Assembly (NCBI GenBank): GCA_037349315.1
Contig: JBAIAC010000059.1
Coordinates: 17,826,501-17,890,500, forward strand
From: Chelydra serpentina
Taxonomy: Eukaryota; Chordata; Testudines; Chelydridae
Direction of reading: 5' to 3'
DNA: 64,000 nucleotides
The position numbers and the translations under genes are program-made. Below are positions 32,696 through 43,185 of the stretch, in pieces. The first letter of the stretch is position 1. Every line of letters begins with the position of its first letter. The notes beneath the pieces were generated by a model. That model made no database searches. It was not told where the DNA came from and saw only the letters and a list, made by a program, of their open reading frames with translations.

Positions 32696-33285
32696 TATGT
32701 TTGTGTGGCAACTACCACAATGGGCCCAGGGCCGGCGCACCCATTAGGTGACCCTAGGCGGTCGCCTAGGGCGCCAAGATTTGGGGGGCGGCGGGCGGCT
32801 GCCTCGTGGCTCCCTGCTCAGTCAGGAGCTGGGGGCAGCCGCCACGAGCCGGCCCGCCGCCCCCCCCCTCAGCGCCTGAGCGGGGAGCAGTGGGGAAGCT
32901 GCCGCGAACCGCCCCCTGCTCAGGCGCTGAGCGGGGAGCTGCAGGGAAGCCGCCGCGAGCCGCCCCGCTGCCCCGGGCTCCCTGCTCAGCTTCCGCGGCT
33001 GGCGAGTCACGGGTGGTGGGGAGGGCTGAGCGCTCGCAGGCGGGGGGAGACTGAGCTCCCACGGGTGAGGGACCTGGCTGGGGGGGGTGGGCGGCTGAGC
33101 TCCCATGGGTGGGGGGAGCTGGCTGGGAGGGGGGGTGGCATTGCGGTGGGGCGGGGGCGGCGGCGCAGGGCTGGTGCAAGGAAGTTTCGCCTAGGGCGCG
33201 AAACTTCCTTGCACCGGCCCTGCCCTGAGCCCTACTGTAATACAAACAACAGCAGTAATAACAACAATAATTCCAATACCCTGAT
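32696..33285 (+). mobile_element. SINE 3' tail split by a GC-rich hAT element
   Basis: tatgtttgtgtggcaactac and cacaatggg precede the insertion; ccctgagccctactgtaata and caaacaacagcagtaata follow it. Together they read as the tail of the family at 63395. Only short remnants exist on each side. Confidence 0.6.
32727..33222 (+). mobile_element. hAT-type element, GC-rich, 496 bp
   Basis: Starts CAGGGCCGGCGC and ends GCACCGGCCCTG. The right end is a near-perfect hairpin: GGTGCAAGGAAGTTTCGC (33173-33190) and its exact complement (33198-33215) around a 7-base loop. The left end shares gtgaccctaggcggtcgcct with the right end of the 18155 copy. The interior has imperfect GC-rich repeats of roughly 50-60 bp. 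Flanks (aatgggcc, ccctgagc) do not match, so the target duplication is lost or the ends are altered. Confidence 0.85.
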
Positions 33286-33489
33286 TCTAATGCTCTCCAA
33301 ACTTTGGGGGTAATTTAGACCCACACTTCATCACTCAGGCTCATCTCTAATTCTATGGAGTATCATCCTTTTATGGAGGGATGTTCCTTCCCTGTGTATT
33401 ATTACTAAGCCTTTGTGCATGAAAACAGAATCTCTGTTGCTTAGGAGTTTATCTGCCACTGCTGTTTATTCATCACCAGTAGTTATATC

Positions 33490-34115
33490 TCTTCCTGTGT
33501 TTGTGTTGTCGCAGATTTTGTTGTAGAGAGGATGATGTCACAAGTTTATTAGACCTTGTCCTAACAGATAAAGAAGAACTGGTCACAGAACTTAAAATTA
33601 ATGGTAGCTTAGGTACAGGTGATCATGACTTGATCACATTTATAATGTACAAGCAGAATAAACATCAGACCAGTAAAATATATATTTGGTGCTTTAATAG
33701 GTCCAATTTCACAAAGCTGAAAATAATTATGAGTCAGATCACCTGTGAGGAAGAATTTAATCAGAAAATGTGAATGATAATTGGGAATAATCTAAGAACA
33801 CCTTACTGAATGCCCCAACAGCCATTATCCCACAATTGAGGACGAAGGCCATGCTGCTTAAAAAAACAAACCTGTTTTAGAGGGGAAGTGAGGGCAGCTA
33901 TAAAAAATAAAATATGTAACCAATGGAAAAAAGGGGAAGGTGATCAGAAGTTAGGAATTGGTGAAAATTGACGGGGGAAGCAAAGGGACACAAGGCCAGC
34001 TGAGGAAAGGACACTAGAAGGAGTTTTTAAAATATATTAGGAACAATGGTATTGGTTCATTAATAGATGGAAATGGCAGGATTTTTGATAATAATGCAGA
34101 TAAGCACAAGTGTTC
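33490..34115 (+). mobile_element. CR1 LINE ORF2 fragment (endonuclease end to RT start)
   Basis: The frame 33501-33773 carries SLLDLVLTDKEELVTELKIN, then GSLGTGDHDLITF, matching the end of the CR1 APE-type endonuclease with its SDH-like motif (here GDH). It continues out of frame with gaaggccatgctgcttaaaa and an IRNN-type segment to about 34115. Stops and frameshifts show it is a relic. It is a different part of the LINE from 11126-11778 and 39311-41730. Confidence 0.85.
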
Positions 34116-35103
34116 AATATGAGCACTACAACACAAGTCCAATGATCATGATGCTCAATAATTGTAACTCCTTAGAAGGTGTGACATTGTGAAGTACCTT
34201 TCTAGAATCTAAAAGCATTTCTGCCTCAGTTTCCCTGCTGACAACAGCATTCGACAAGTTAGTAGATAGCTGGCCACAACAAAAAGTCTTAAACCAATTA
34301 AATAAACCTTTACACCCTTGGATTCTGGGGTTACGATTAGTTTCTTCTTCCCATGCCCGCAGAGGTGTCTGATCCACACCTTCAGGTGGTACAGCTGAAG
34401 AGTAATGAGTCCATGCTGGGGCACACAATATACAAACATAAAATTGGTCTTGTTGATTAGATGGGTGCAGTCCTGGTTTGGAGACTGTCTCTTATCTTAC
34501 ATTCCATCCTGCGAATTGAAATCCTCTGGGACACTTCTATTCCTAGTCCCTAAATTTGAGATATGGGGGACTGGTGTCAGGGGGGACTTGGAGTTACCCG
34601 GTGTAAAACTGGAATAATATAGTGGTCAGTGAGCCTCAGGGGTGGTGGGGCTTTACTTCTTTCTTGTGTTGACATGAAAAAAAGCCTGTGTTTGCTGACC
34701 ACGAGGATGCTGTATAAGTCTCATTTTATTCAGGGTGTGATCCAAAGACATGGTGAGCATTCACAACAACCACTGTGTTCACTTACAACAATTTCTAAAC
34801 CAGGGCTATCATGGGAATTGTGGATTCTCTAGATCAAGTCCCCACACTTTTGCCCGAGGAGGGTGACGGTTGGATGGACTAAAATAGTGACTTGGTGGAA
34901 TTCCTTGGAATTGACATTGGCCAACAACAGGTAGGGAATATTTTTGTTGGTTGTAATTTAGCACATGTGCTCTGAGATCTTTTCAAGTGCTCATTTTTAT
35001 AACTCGTAGCGTAAATAGAAGTAGTATTTGAGACCTCCTTGAGCCTCACCCTGATGGGTAACCATGCTCAGATCCCATTGCTTTTTAGAGAGCTCACAAT
35101 TAA
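34116..35103. other. unassigned DNA, possible old LTR
   Basis: From 34179 (TGTGACATTG) to about 34428 (GGGGCACACA) there is an AATAAA-like signal and cctcagtttccctgctgaca, suggestive of an LTR. No target duplication is seen, so I do not name it. The rest is unrecognised. Confidence 0.25.
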
Positions 35104-35197
35104 GGGTCAGATTCTGATACTCTTACTTGGGTTCAATAGCACCTTAGTTGACAAGAAGTCCTACGGAAGGTACTATAGTCAGCTATCAGAATCTGGC
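35104..35197. mobile_element. foldback element (CAGATTCTGATA type)
   Basis: Left arm gggtcagattctgatactc and right arm agctatcagaatctggc are inverted. Inner arms gcacctt and aaggtactat also face each other. Total length is 94 bases. Confidence 0.75.
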
Positions 35198-36340
35198 TTG
35201 ATGTCATGCTTTTGGTGTTTTAGGACTCATTTCCACTAGACAGCCTCCTAAGTTTATATTTCTCCATGTTTCACACATTAAACTTTGCTCCCCCTGTGCT
35301 TTTTAGCAAGACTGCTGTTAGCTGCATATTTATTACCCCTTTCTCCCTATTTGATTTTGCTCTATCTGACCTCTCCTTCCCTGGGATGTTCTATATTGTT
35401 GACATTTTAAGATGGTGTGGGGTTTTATTTTACTTTTCATGTGATGTTTTAGGGTTTTTGTTGGGATTACTGAACAGTGCCACAGAGTGGGGGGCAAGTA
35501 ATACATTAAATAACTATCATTACTTTGGAAATTCTCGGTATCACAGAGGCTGTAAACTCTTTGGGGGCAGGCACTCATCCATGGCCAATGGGAGGTTATC
35601 CAGTAGTACCTCCACCACCATCTCTGTCAGGTCCCAGCCTGAGGCCTTATTGGGAAGGGATCAGGATACTGGTAGCTTCTAGGTAGAGTCGGAGGGAATG
35701 CTTGGTGAGCTTCTCCATTTTGTCACTTAGGAATGGGAGGTGAGAAAGTGGGAGGTAGATGGAAAAGTTAGTTGTGCAGAGTGACGGTTTCTTAAGTATT
35801 GGCTGGAATATGGCGTGCTTTAATCATAATAACCATAGCTCTTCTAAGGCACTTTCTTTCCCCAGGTCTCAGAGTGCTCTACAGAGGAAGGTAAGGTGCA
35901 AGGCTGTGTGAAGGGCAAGCTGCCCTTATTTACCTGCAATGAGCTTCATGGTGCTGTAGTCCTTGCCTTTTACGGTGCATTTCCTGACTCTTACTGTGTG
36001 TTTCAGCTTCTGGACAGCAACCTCCTACCCTTCTTCCAAGGACATTTTTGGCTGCTGAAAACTGGGAGAGGATTGGGGCAGAAAGAGGATTTTGACAGAC
36101 AGACAGATGTAATAAAGGAAGAGCGGGTTGGGCTTAGCTCGTCTATACTTTAATATTAGTGGGATGTGTCTCCTTGCTCCCTGTGCCACTTCTATTACCC
36201 CCGACTTTGCTTCCATCTTGCTGATTTATACTTTTTTCATAAGATACATTTCTTTGTCCTGTTGTGGTCTCTGCAGTGCCTGATAGCTTTATTATTTTTG
36301 GGGGGGAATCTTTATCCCAGATGCATTTCTCCATAATGCT
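35198..36340. other. mostly unassigned; short SINE tail piece
   Basis: 35540-35577 (cacagaggctgtaaactctt then tgggggcaggcactcat) is a fragment of the SINE 3' tail seen at 5049. A 138-codon plus frame (35266-35682) runs through it and lacks known domains. The rest is unrecognised. Confidence 0.45.
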
Positions 36341-36545
36341 GAGTATTTAGTGGTTAGAGCAGGGGACTGGTAGTCAAGACTCCTGGGTTTCTATTCCTGG
36401 CTCAGCTACTGATTCACTGTGGGACTTTGGATAAATCACTTACCTGGTCTGTGCCTCAGTTTTCCCATCTGTAAACAGGGACATTAACATTTATCTATAT
36501 CACAGGGATGTGGTGAGTCTTAATTCATGTTGTGAGGCGCCTGCA
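36341..36545 (+). mobile_element. MIR-like SINE, nearly complete
   Basis: Head agtggttagagcaggggact, B-box region tcctgggtttctattcctgg, core ggataaatcacttacctggt and gcctcagttttcccatctgt, and 3' part gacattaacatttatct. Well preserved. Confidence 0.85.
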
Positions 36546-36584
36546 ATTCCTCAGATGAAAATAATGGCAAAGGCCAAAGCAACT

Positions 36585-36620
36585 AGGGCCTGATCCAAAG
36601 TCAACTGACTTCAGTGGATT
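36585..36620 (+). mobile_element. foldback half-element (GGCCTGATCCAAAG type)
   Basis: agggcctgatccaaagtcaa then ctgacttcagtgg. Only one arm and the centre survive; an AT-rich stretch follows. Confidence 0.6.
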
Positions 36621-36974
36621 ATTATTAGCTTTTATTATTAAAACAGATAATGGGGAAAAGTTTTTTTTTTTAAATCTTGCTTCAAAATCACATACAGCCT
36701 TTTTTAAGGGCTCTCCTCAGCCAGTCTTTGCTGGCACAGCAAAAGAGAAAGAGCAGGGTCGAAGGAGAATTGAAAGGTACCAAATTTTTTGGTAGATTCC
36801 CATCAGTCTGGGCTTCAGAACAAGCAATTTCAAGGCAGTATTGGCTTGGGCAGGCCTGAACTTTGTTGAGTAAAAACTGTCCTAACGGCTCCATCGTGTG
36901 GCAGTTTGTCTGCATTGCCCCTGCGGTTTAAATTTGCTCGCCTTGCTTGTGCCACCAGCCAAATTTAGATGCCT

Positions 36975-37047
36975 GGGGTGAAATGCTGGCCCCATTGAAG
37001 TCAATACGAATTTTTCTCTTGACTTTGATGGGACCAAGATGTCACTC
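36975..37047. mobile_element. foldback element (GGGGTGAAAT type)
   Basis: Left arm ggggtgaaatgctggcccca then ttgaagtcaa; right arm cttgactttgatgggaccaa. The arms are inverted around a short AT-rich centre. Confidence 0.65.
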
Positions 37048-37221
37048 AAGCTCTCAGTTTTAAAATGTTTAGGGTTTCAGGGACAAGGCAACATTTGCCA
37101 GATTTCTGATGAGCAACTTAGATTTTTAAAATTTTGTTCTCTCTCAGTATATCCTGTAACACCTACCTTATTTTCATGTCTAACTTTTCCAGCGTAGCTA
37201 TTCTGAGATGCTGGGCTCTTT

Positions 37222-37291
37222 GGCCCAGATCCTCCACGGTATTTAGAAACCTAACTCCTATAGCATCTAAATACCTTTGAGGATCTGGGCC
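37222..37291. mobile_element. foldback element with perfect 13-bp end arms
   Basis: GGCCCAGATCCTC (37222-37234) and its exact complement GAGGATCTGGGCC (37279-37291) are joined by ggtatttag and ctaaatacc inner arms. Total 70 bp and would form a long hairpin. Confidence 0.85.
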
Positions 37292-37689
37292 TTCGTTTCC
37301 CATTGAGATGGACCCAGACTGCAAAATTCAGATCTGGATCCGGATCCGAATGATCCTGAAGTGTTTAGAAACTTGGTCTGGTCTGGGTTGGATCTAAGAA
37401 GTGGTTAATCAAGATGGGGGCTCTTATCACACTAGCAGGGAGGAGATCTCTGTGTACTTTTAGAAGCACTAGACAAAGAGGAATGGTGCTTTTCCTTGAT
37501 CTAAAATCCCTTGCACATATGGCTGCCAACTTCAAAGCAGCTACTTCAGTGACATTTTTGTGGGTTGTGAGTGCAGCTCACAGTTTTTTCTGTTTCAGCC
37601 TGACTCCTCCTATCTAGTAGCGATAAATAAATGCCAACACTTTAATCAGAGGACCTTAAGGTTCTTTCACTTCACTGCAAGGTAGATCA

Positions 37690-37812
37690 GCACTATAGAG
37701 AGAGAAACTGAGGCATGGAGCAGTGACATGATTTTCCCAGGTACCATTGCAAGTCAGGGGCAAAGCTGGGAATGGAACCCAGGAGTCCCGACTCCCAGTC
37801 CTGCACGGAAGC
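37690..37812 (-). mobile_element. MIR-like SINE fragment
   Basis: gagagaaactgaggcatgga, tgacatgattttcccaggta, gcaaagctgggaatggaacc and caggagtcccgactcccagt form core plus tRNA-like head, reversed. Confidence 0.75.
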
Positions 37813-38188
37813 CATAGGAGCATCCTTCCCCTATTTGTCCCTGTGGCATTTCTTTCCCTCTCTCAGAATCTCCAGGCATAACCTCTAGTAGCTGGAGGAA
37901 GACCTGAAGGGGATACCTTGCTCACAGCCTGCATCCCTGCTCATCATGAGTGACACTTCAGCTGACATGAGCTAGAGAGGAACCGCAGGGGCAAGTATGT
38001 GACTCACTCCACCCCAGAGCACTGCAAAGCATGAAAGGGCTGAGCACAAACCTCACAGAGACCTGTGCTTTCATATCTGCCCAGCAAGTGAGGGCTGCTA
38101 AGGGGTAAAGCAATGGGGAGTGGGTCACCCTCCTCTCCCTGCCTGGTATAAGCAACAGCGCCCCCTCTGCCTTGGTTGGTTTAATAGA

Positions 38189-38367
38189 TTTTCATAGATC
38201 CCAAGGCCAGAAGGGACCATTGTGATCATCTAGGCTGAGCTCCTGTATCGCACAGGCCATAGAACTTCCCCACAATGATTCCTAGAGCAGATCTTTGAGA
38301 AAAACATCCAGTTTGGATTTACAAATGGTCAGTGATGGAGAATCCCCTGGTTAATTACTCTCCCCGG
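38189..38367 (-). mobile_element. CR1 LINE 3' end
   Basis: The plus strand reads ttcatagatcccaaggccag, aagggaccattgtgatcatc, then acttccccacaatgattcct and ggtcagtgatggagaatccc. This is the reverse complement of the CR1 ORF2 C-terminal and 3' tail region, truncated. Confidence 0.82.
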
Positions 38368-38479
38368 TGGGGTGAGAGCTCCCCCTGCTGCTTAACTTCT
38401 AGCGCTGCTGAGCCCGGAACATTGCAACTACATCTGTTTTGGCACCCTCCCAGCAGAGCAGATGAGCTGATTTTTCATC

Positions 38480-38612
38480 CTTTGTCTCGCGTCCCGACCG
38501 ATGCTTGGTCGGGATGCCTTTTGTCCCAATTTCCGGTCTTCTTCCGTTTTTTTTGCTCAACAACTTCGGGCGGGAAGTCCCGATTTTCGGGTCTTCTCAT
38601 CTGGTCACCCTA
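38480..38612. mobile_element. hAT MITE, one-ended copy
   Basis: The right terminus ATCTGGTCACCCTA matches that of 20608-20730. The interior has ttttgtcccaatttccggtc, agtcccgattttcgggtctt and a hairpin TCCCGACC-GATGCTT-GGTCGGGA near 38491. No left terminus is found, so it is truncated. Confidence 0.7.
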
Positions 38613-39974
38613 GCTGAGGCAGACATGGGTTTACACACAAGCCCAGCGAGTTAAAGGGGCTGAGCCAGTGACCTCACAGCAGCCTCTACCTTGACATCAT
38701 TCCAGCAAACCAGAAAGGCAAAACCACAGACCTCAAAGATATATCTGCCTTCATATCGCAACAGCATGCTTCAGGGCTGTCGGTGGCACTTACAGTGGCC
38801 TCATTCTTGATATCAACCCCCTCAACTGAAGCAGCTGAGCCAGTCACCCTCAGAGTGGTTTGGGCCTTGACATCAGCCTAGCATAACACAGCTGCTGAGC
38901 CAACAACCTCACAGAGACCTGAGTCTTCACATCTGGCTTGCAAGCTAGAGATGCTGAGCCAGTGAGCTCACAGAGACCCATGCCTTGACATTGGTCCACC
39001 AAGCAAGAGGTTCAGTCAGTAACCTCAGAGAGTTCTCTACCCTGACCTCAGACTAGCAAGACTACCGAGCTCACAGCAAGCTGAGCTTCAACATCAGACC
39101 AGCAAAACGCAGTTGCTTGGCTAGTACCCTCCCAGTGGCCTGTGAGTGAACATCAGTGAGCAACCTGGAGTTGCTGACCAGGTGTTAAAGTGTATGGGGA
39201 TGAAGTTCATCTTCCTCTCCCCCTCCTGAGATTGGGGGATCACCCTAGGACTCCACCTCCTTTTGTCTTATCACAGGCTGGTGAGCTGAAGAGACACCAC
39301 GCAGGAGAATATAGATTCATAGACTGTAAGGCCAAGGAGACCATAATGATCATGTAGCCTGACCTACTGCATAACAGACACACTAAAATTTCACCCAGTT
39401 ATGCCTGCATCATGCCTACCACTTCTGGCTGAGCTACAGCATCTGTTTTAGAAAGACACCCAGTCTTGATTTTAAAGAGTTCAAGTGATGGAGAATCCAC
39501 CCCATCCCTCCGTAAACTGTTTCAGTTGTTAATTGCTGTCAATATTAATCATTTGTGCCTTATTTCTAGACTGAATTTGTCTAGCTTCATCTTCCTGACA
39601 TTGAATTATTATTCCTTTGTCTGATTAATTAAAGAACCATTGACTATCAGAAATATTTTCCCCATGTAGGGGCTTGTAGACAGTGATCACGTCACCTATT
39701 AACCATTTATTGGTCAAGCTAAATAGAATGAGCTTTTAAAATCTCTCCCTATAAGGCAAATTTGCCAGTCCCTCAGTCATTCTTGTAGCTCTTTTCTGAA
39801 ACCCTTGCAATTTGACAACATCATTTTTGAAGTGTGGACACCAGAACCGGACACAGTTTTCTAGTAATGGTCTCATTAATGCTGTATACAGCGGTAATAC
39901 CTCCTGCTACTTGATACACACTGCTACTTGATATTTCCCTGTTTATATATCCAAAAATTGCCTTTGTTGTCTTA

Positions 39975-40705
39975 AAGTATGTCTACATTGCAATGTAAGC
40001 CCAGGGTTAGTGAACTCAAGTCAGCTGACCCACATTAGGGAACCCTGAGCATGAGCGTCTACGTTGTATTTTAACTCTAGGTTAAGAATTTTCTAACCCG
40101 TGCTCAAACCTAGGGCTCTGGCGTCCACACTGCAGTGTGCAGACCCTAGTCAAAATAACCATATCCCAGAGTTCCTAATGCCTCCCACCTCCCTGAAATG
40201 TGGCCACTCTAGCCCTAAGATCATGGTGTTCTATGGAAAAACTGAACTGCCTGCCCATGTTACCAGGAAGCAGCTCACTTTGTGAAAGGCTTGATAGGTT
40301 CTCTCTCCATTGCACACCCAGGAGGCTCTCTGATAGTGTGCTTGCAGATCGGTGATCAGAACAGAATGGGTTAATGTTGATGTGAGCTTCTGCCATTTGC
40401 AAAAGGAGGGTGGCTTCCGTTTTCAATAGTATAGATTGCAGCTTGTTGGGATAGGCATTTGTCCTATGAAATTGTGGGATACTTGTGGATGATTCCTGGG
40501 ACCTGAATCAAGCGGGGCTGCAGCTACACTGCAAAGCAATAGGACTCATACCCTGGGTCCAGGCTTGACTTGTGCTCGGACCCTCCAGCCCTCCTGGGCT
40601 CCTGTGTCCAAGCCCTGAGTTACCACAATTGCAATGTGGATGTAAGGGTGGTCAGTCTTGATCCCAGGCTCAAGAATAGGCTTACATTGCAGTGTAGACA
40701 TACCC
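39975..40705. mobile_element. 731-bp Harbinger-like element nested in CR1
   Basis: Ends TATGTCTACATTGCAATG (39978 on) and CATTGCAGTGTAGACATA are inverted, arms about 25 bp. TTA flanks both sides (39972-39974, 40706-40708), the TWA target of PIF/Harbinger. Removing 39975-40708 joins gtcttagctaccac, restoring CR1. The interior shows no transposase frame. Confidence 0.9.
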
Positions 40706-41253
40706 TTAGCTACCACATTTCACTAACAGTTGGTATTTTAACTCGTATTCAGTTGATTATCCACCATGACTGCTAAGAACCTTTTGGTGTAATTACCTTC
40801 CTCTATACTGCCTCCAGTCTTGTAAGTGTGACCTACCTTCTTTGTTCCCAGATGTAGGACCTTACATTTAGCTGTATTAAAAAGCACATGTTCTAGGTGA
40901 GCACAGCTTAACATACAATCCAGATCCTTTCTAGAACTGACCTGTCCTTATAATTATTTATCACTACACCAATTTGTGTATCATTTGCAAGCTTTCCCAG
41001 CAGTGATTTTTAGAATTTTTTTCCAAACCACTGACAAAGATATTGAATAGCATTGGGCCAAGCACCTGTGGGACCTCACTAGAAATGATGATTCTCCATT
41101 TTTTCAGATCTACCTGTTAGCCAGTTTTTAATCAATTCAATATGTGCTACACTGATTTTATATACTGCTATTTTTATTCACTGTTGTGAGATACTAAATC
41201 AAATGGCTTACAAAAGTCTAAGTATATTCTTTCAACAGTCATTATCTATCTAT

Positions 41254-41420
41254 CCTACTTATATGGCTCCCATCGCGGTAGTATCAGAAAAACCTCACAG
41301 TCTTTAATAGATTTATCCTTGCAACACCTTTGTGAGGTAGGGAAGTGCTAGTACCCCCATTTCACAGATAGGGAATGGAGGGACAGAAATTTAAGCATTG
41401 TGCCCGAGGTACCTAGTCAA
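41254..41420 (-). mobile_element. MIR-like SINE nested in CR1
   Basis: ctacttatatggctcccatc, cgcggtagtatcagaaaaac, cttgcaacacctttgtgagg, ccatttcacagatagggaat and catttaagca-type words. It interrupts CR1 between the tatctatc and accaaacttg blocks. It is the same subfamily as the SINE at 15228. The tRNA-like head is missing. Confidence 0.72.
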
Positions 41421-41730
41421 CCAAACTTGTAATGTCATGTGAAAAACTATATAAAATTTGTTTGAAAAGACCTATTTTGCATAGATACATGTTGACTGGC
41501 ATTAATCAAGTTACCATCCTTTAATTCTTTACTGATCCTATATCAGCCTTTCCGTGATTTTGCTTGGCATCAGTGTCAGGTTAAGCAGCCTATATTTACC
41601 CAAGTCATCTTGTTTACCCTTTTTAAATATTGGCACTACATCAGCTTTTTGTGTCCCAAGATTTGTTAAATATCAACTTAAGTGGCTCAGACAATGCCTT
41701 GGCTAATTCTTTTAAAACTCTTGCTCCAGA

Positions 41731-43009
41731 TTATTAAGCGGAGGTAGCAAGAAGAGCTATTGTCTGACTGGGTAGCAGCATAAACACCTGATGGGAGAGA
41801 AGAAGAATTGTCCATGCTGGGATTCTCCTAGCTACAATCTTTCTTCTGTCCCCTTGCTGTTTCCCATTCCCCTCCATGGGGGTAAAAAGGAAGAGCCTTT
41901 CACCTTAGTTTCTCCCTTCACTTCTGGAGACAAAGAAGACCTTAGCACTGGCTTCCCCTCTCCTAGTCAGACTCCTGGGGAAACAGAATGGGTCTGCCAG
42001 TTTCCATTCCATTCTCAGCACTCCATAGTGGAGTTTATGGGTGGGATTGGGGCAAAAGAGATATTCACCCACACAGCACCATCTTCTGTGCATATGCACA
42101 TGTACGCACACACAGAGTGGCTTAGCTGTCTATAGGGCTGCTTTAAGGACATGAGCTCCTTTCAGGTCCATGTAGTCCCTTGTCCCTGTTCTCTTCGCCA
42201 TGCCTTGTCCCATCACACAAAATGGTGAGATGTCATTTCAGCATATGATATCCATTTGTTCTCCCACCCTGTAACTAGTCTATTCCTCCTGAAGCAGCTG
42301 GATATTTTCTATTGGTTTGAAAAGATGAAGATCATATTGTTCTTGGGCAGGTTTCAGAGTCCCCCATGAATGGCAAGGACTTTGGCTACCCAAGGTTCAA
42401 AGTGGGGTGAGAGCTCCTTTCCATCTGGTACACATAGCTCTGAGCTTGTTCTCTGTGACAACAGCAGCAATACTGTATCTTTCCTGTAGAGAAATCTCAC
42501 CCTCCTATTGCTTCTAGGCTGGACAGATTCCAGAGAGGCCTCCTATGTCGTTACAAAGTATTACCAAAAATCCATACTCCTTCAAGGCCATGTATGCATC
42601 ACCCACCAAATAGCTAATATGAAATACAGACCACTTGAGAAACAAATCAATAGACCAGCCTGATTTTGATGGCAGATGCATTGCACAGTGAAGCACTGTC
42701 TAAAAGCTCAATTACACTTCCTTCCCTGCTCCTCGCCTCCTGACAGTTTCACCAGTTAAGCTCTCTTCAGCATTTCTATGTGGACTGATACCTAATAAAA
42801 GACTATAAAGTACCGTAGCATCCCTGGTTCCCTTTGGAAGGTCATTCTTAACTAGGTTTCTATTCAGGGTAGTTAAAGAGACACTGCCCTAAAATAATAG
42901 GTTTTGCAAAAGAAAAACTTTGATGGTTTTACTGTATACATTAATAGGAACAGAAAGAATTTCATGGCCTTTCATAAAGAGTTTCTAATTAAAACAGCTG
43001 ATCTGATTG
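41731..43009. other. unassigned single-copy DNA
   Basis: No repeat or gene recognised. Frame 41791-42135 (114 codons) is not recognisable. Confidence 0.4.
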
Positions 43010-43185
43010 AGCAGTTGGGGCTTTAGCTCTTCTGAAAATCAGCCACAAGATTTTCAAAACTTGGGTGCTGAAATTGAAACACCTAGTTTAGTGGCCTGAT
43101 TTTCAAAAATGCTGAGTACTTTTGAAAATCAGGTCAATTATATAGATGTCTAAATACGGACTCCGGAGCCTAATTTTGGGCACCC
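43010..43185. mobile_element. foldback element (CCTGATTTTCAAAA type)
   Basis: CCTGATTTTCAAAA (43095-43108) and TTTTGAAAATCAGG (43120-43133) are perfect 14-bp inverted arms around an 11-base loop. Outer parts (ttttcaaaacttgggtgctg left; aatacggactccggagccta right) resemble the family at 57062. Confidence 0.75.

Larger units (their letters stand above)
38036..39190 (+). repeat. diverged 59-bp minisatellite, interrupted
   Basis: Units begin GCTGAGCCAGTGACCTCACA-like. Starts are visible at 38659, 38834, 38894, 38953, 39012 (decayed) and 39173, with decayed units between and one at about 38039. Spacing is 59-60 bp where clear. Common words are gctgagcca, cctcacagagacc, cttgacatca and ccagcaa. A CR1 tail and hAT MITE (38189-38612) split the array after the first unit. 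Not a multiple of 3, with stops, so not coding. Confidence 0.75.
39311..41730 (-). mobile_element. CR1 LINE, long 3' fragment with two insertions
   Basis: The plus strand starts with the CR1 tail (ttcatagactgtaaggccaa) and continues through gatggagaatccacccc, ctgaatttgtctagcttcat, gtggacaccagaaccggaca and gcctttgttgtctta. It resumes after 40708 with gctaccacatttcac, cattgggccaagcacctg and finally gccagtttttaatcaattca. A SINE sits at 41254-41420, after which CR1 runs to cttttaaaactcttgctcc near 41730. This is about 1.5 kb of CR1 without the inserts, covering the RT-thumb to 3' end. Heavily decayed. Confidence 0.9.

Noticed and set aside
32705..33313. 202-codon frame
   Set aside because: Lies across the GC-rich hAT element and ends in a translated simple repeat (NNSSNNNNN).
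34179..34428. Solo LTR
   Set aside because: TG start, CA end and AATAAA-like signal are present, but no target duplication or second copy was seen.
38036..39190. CRISPR array
   Set aside because: Units are contiguous and diverged with no constant spacer structure, and the genome is vertebrate.
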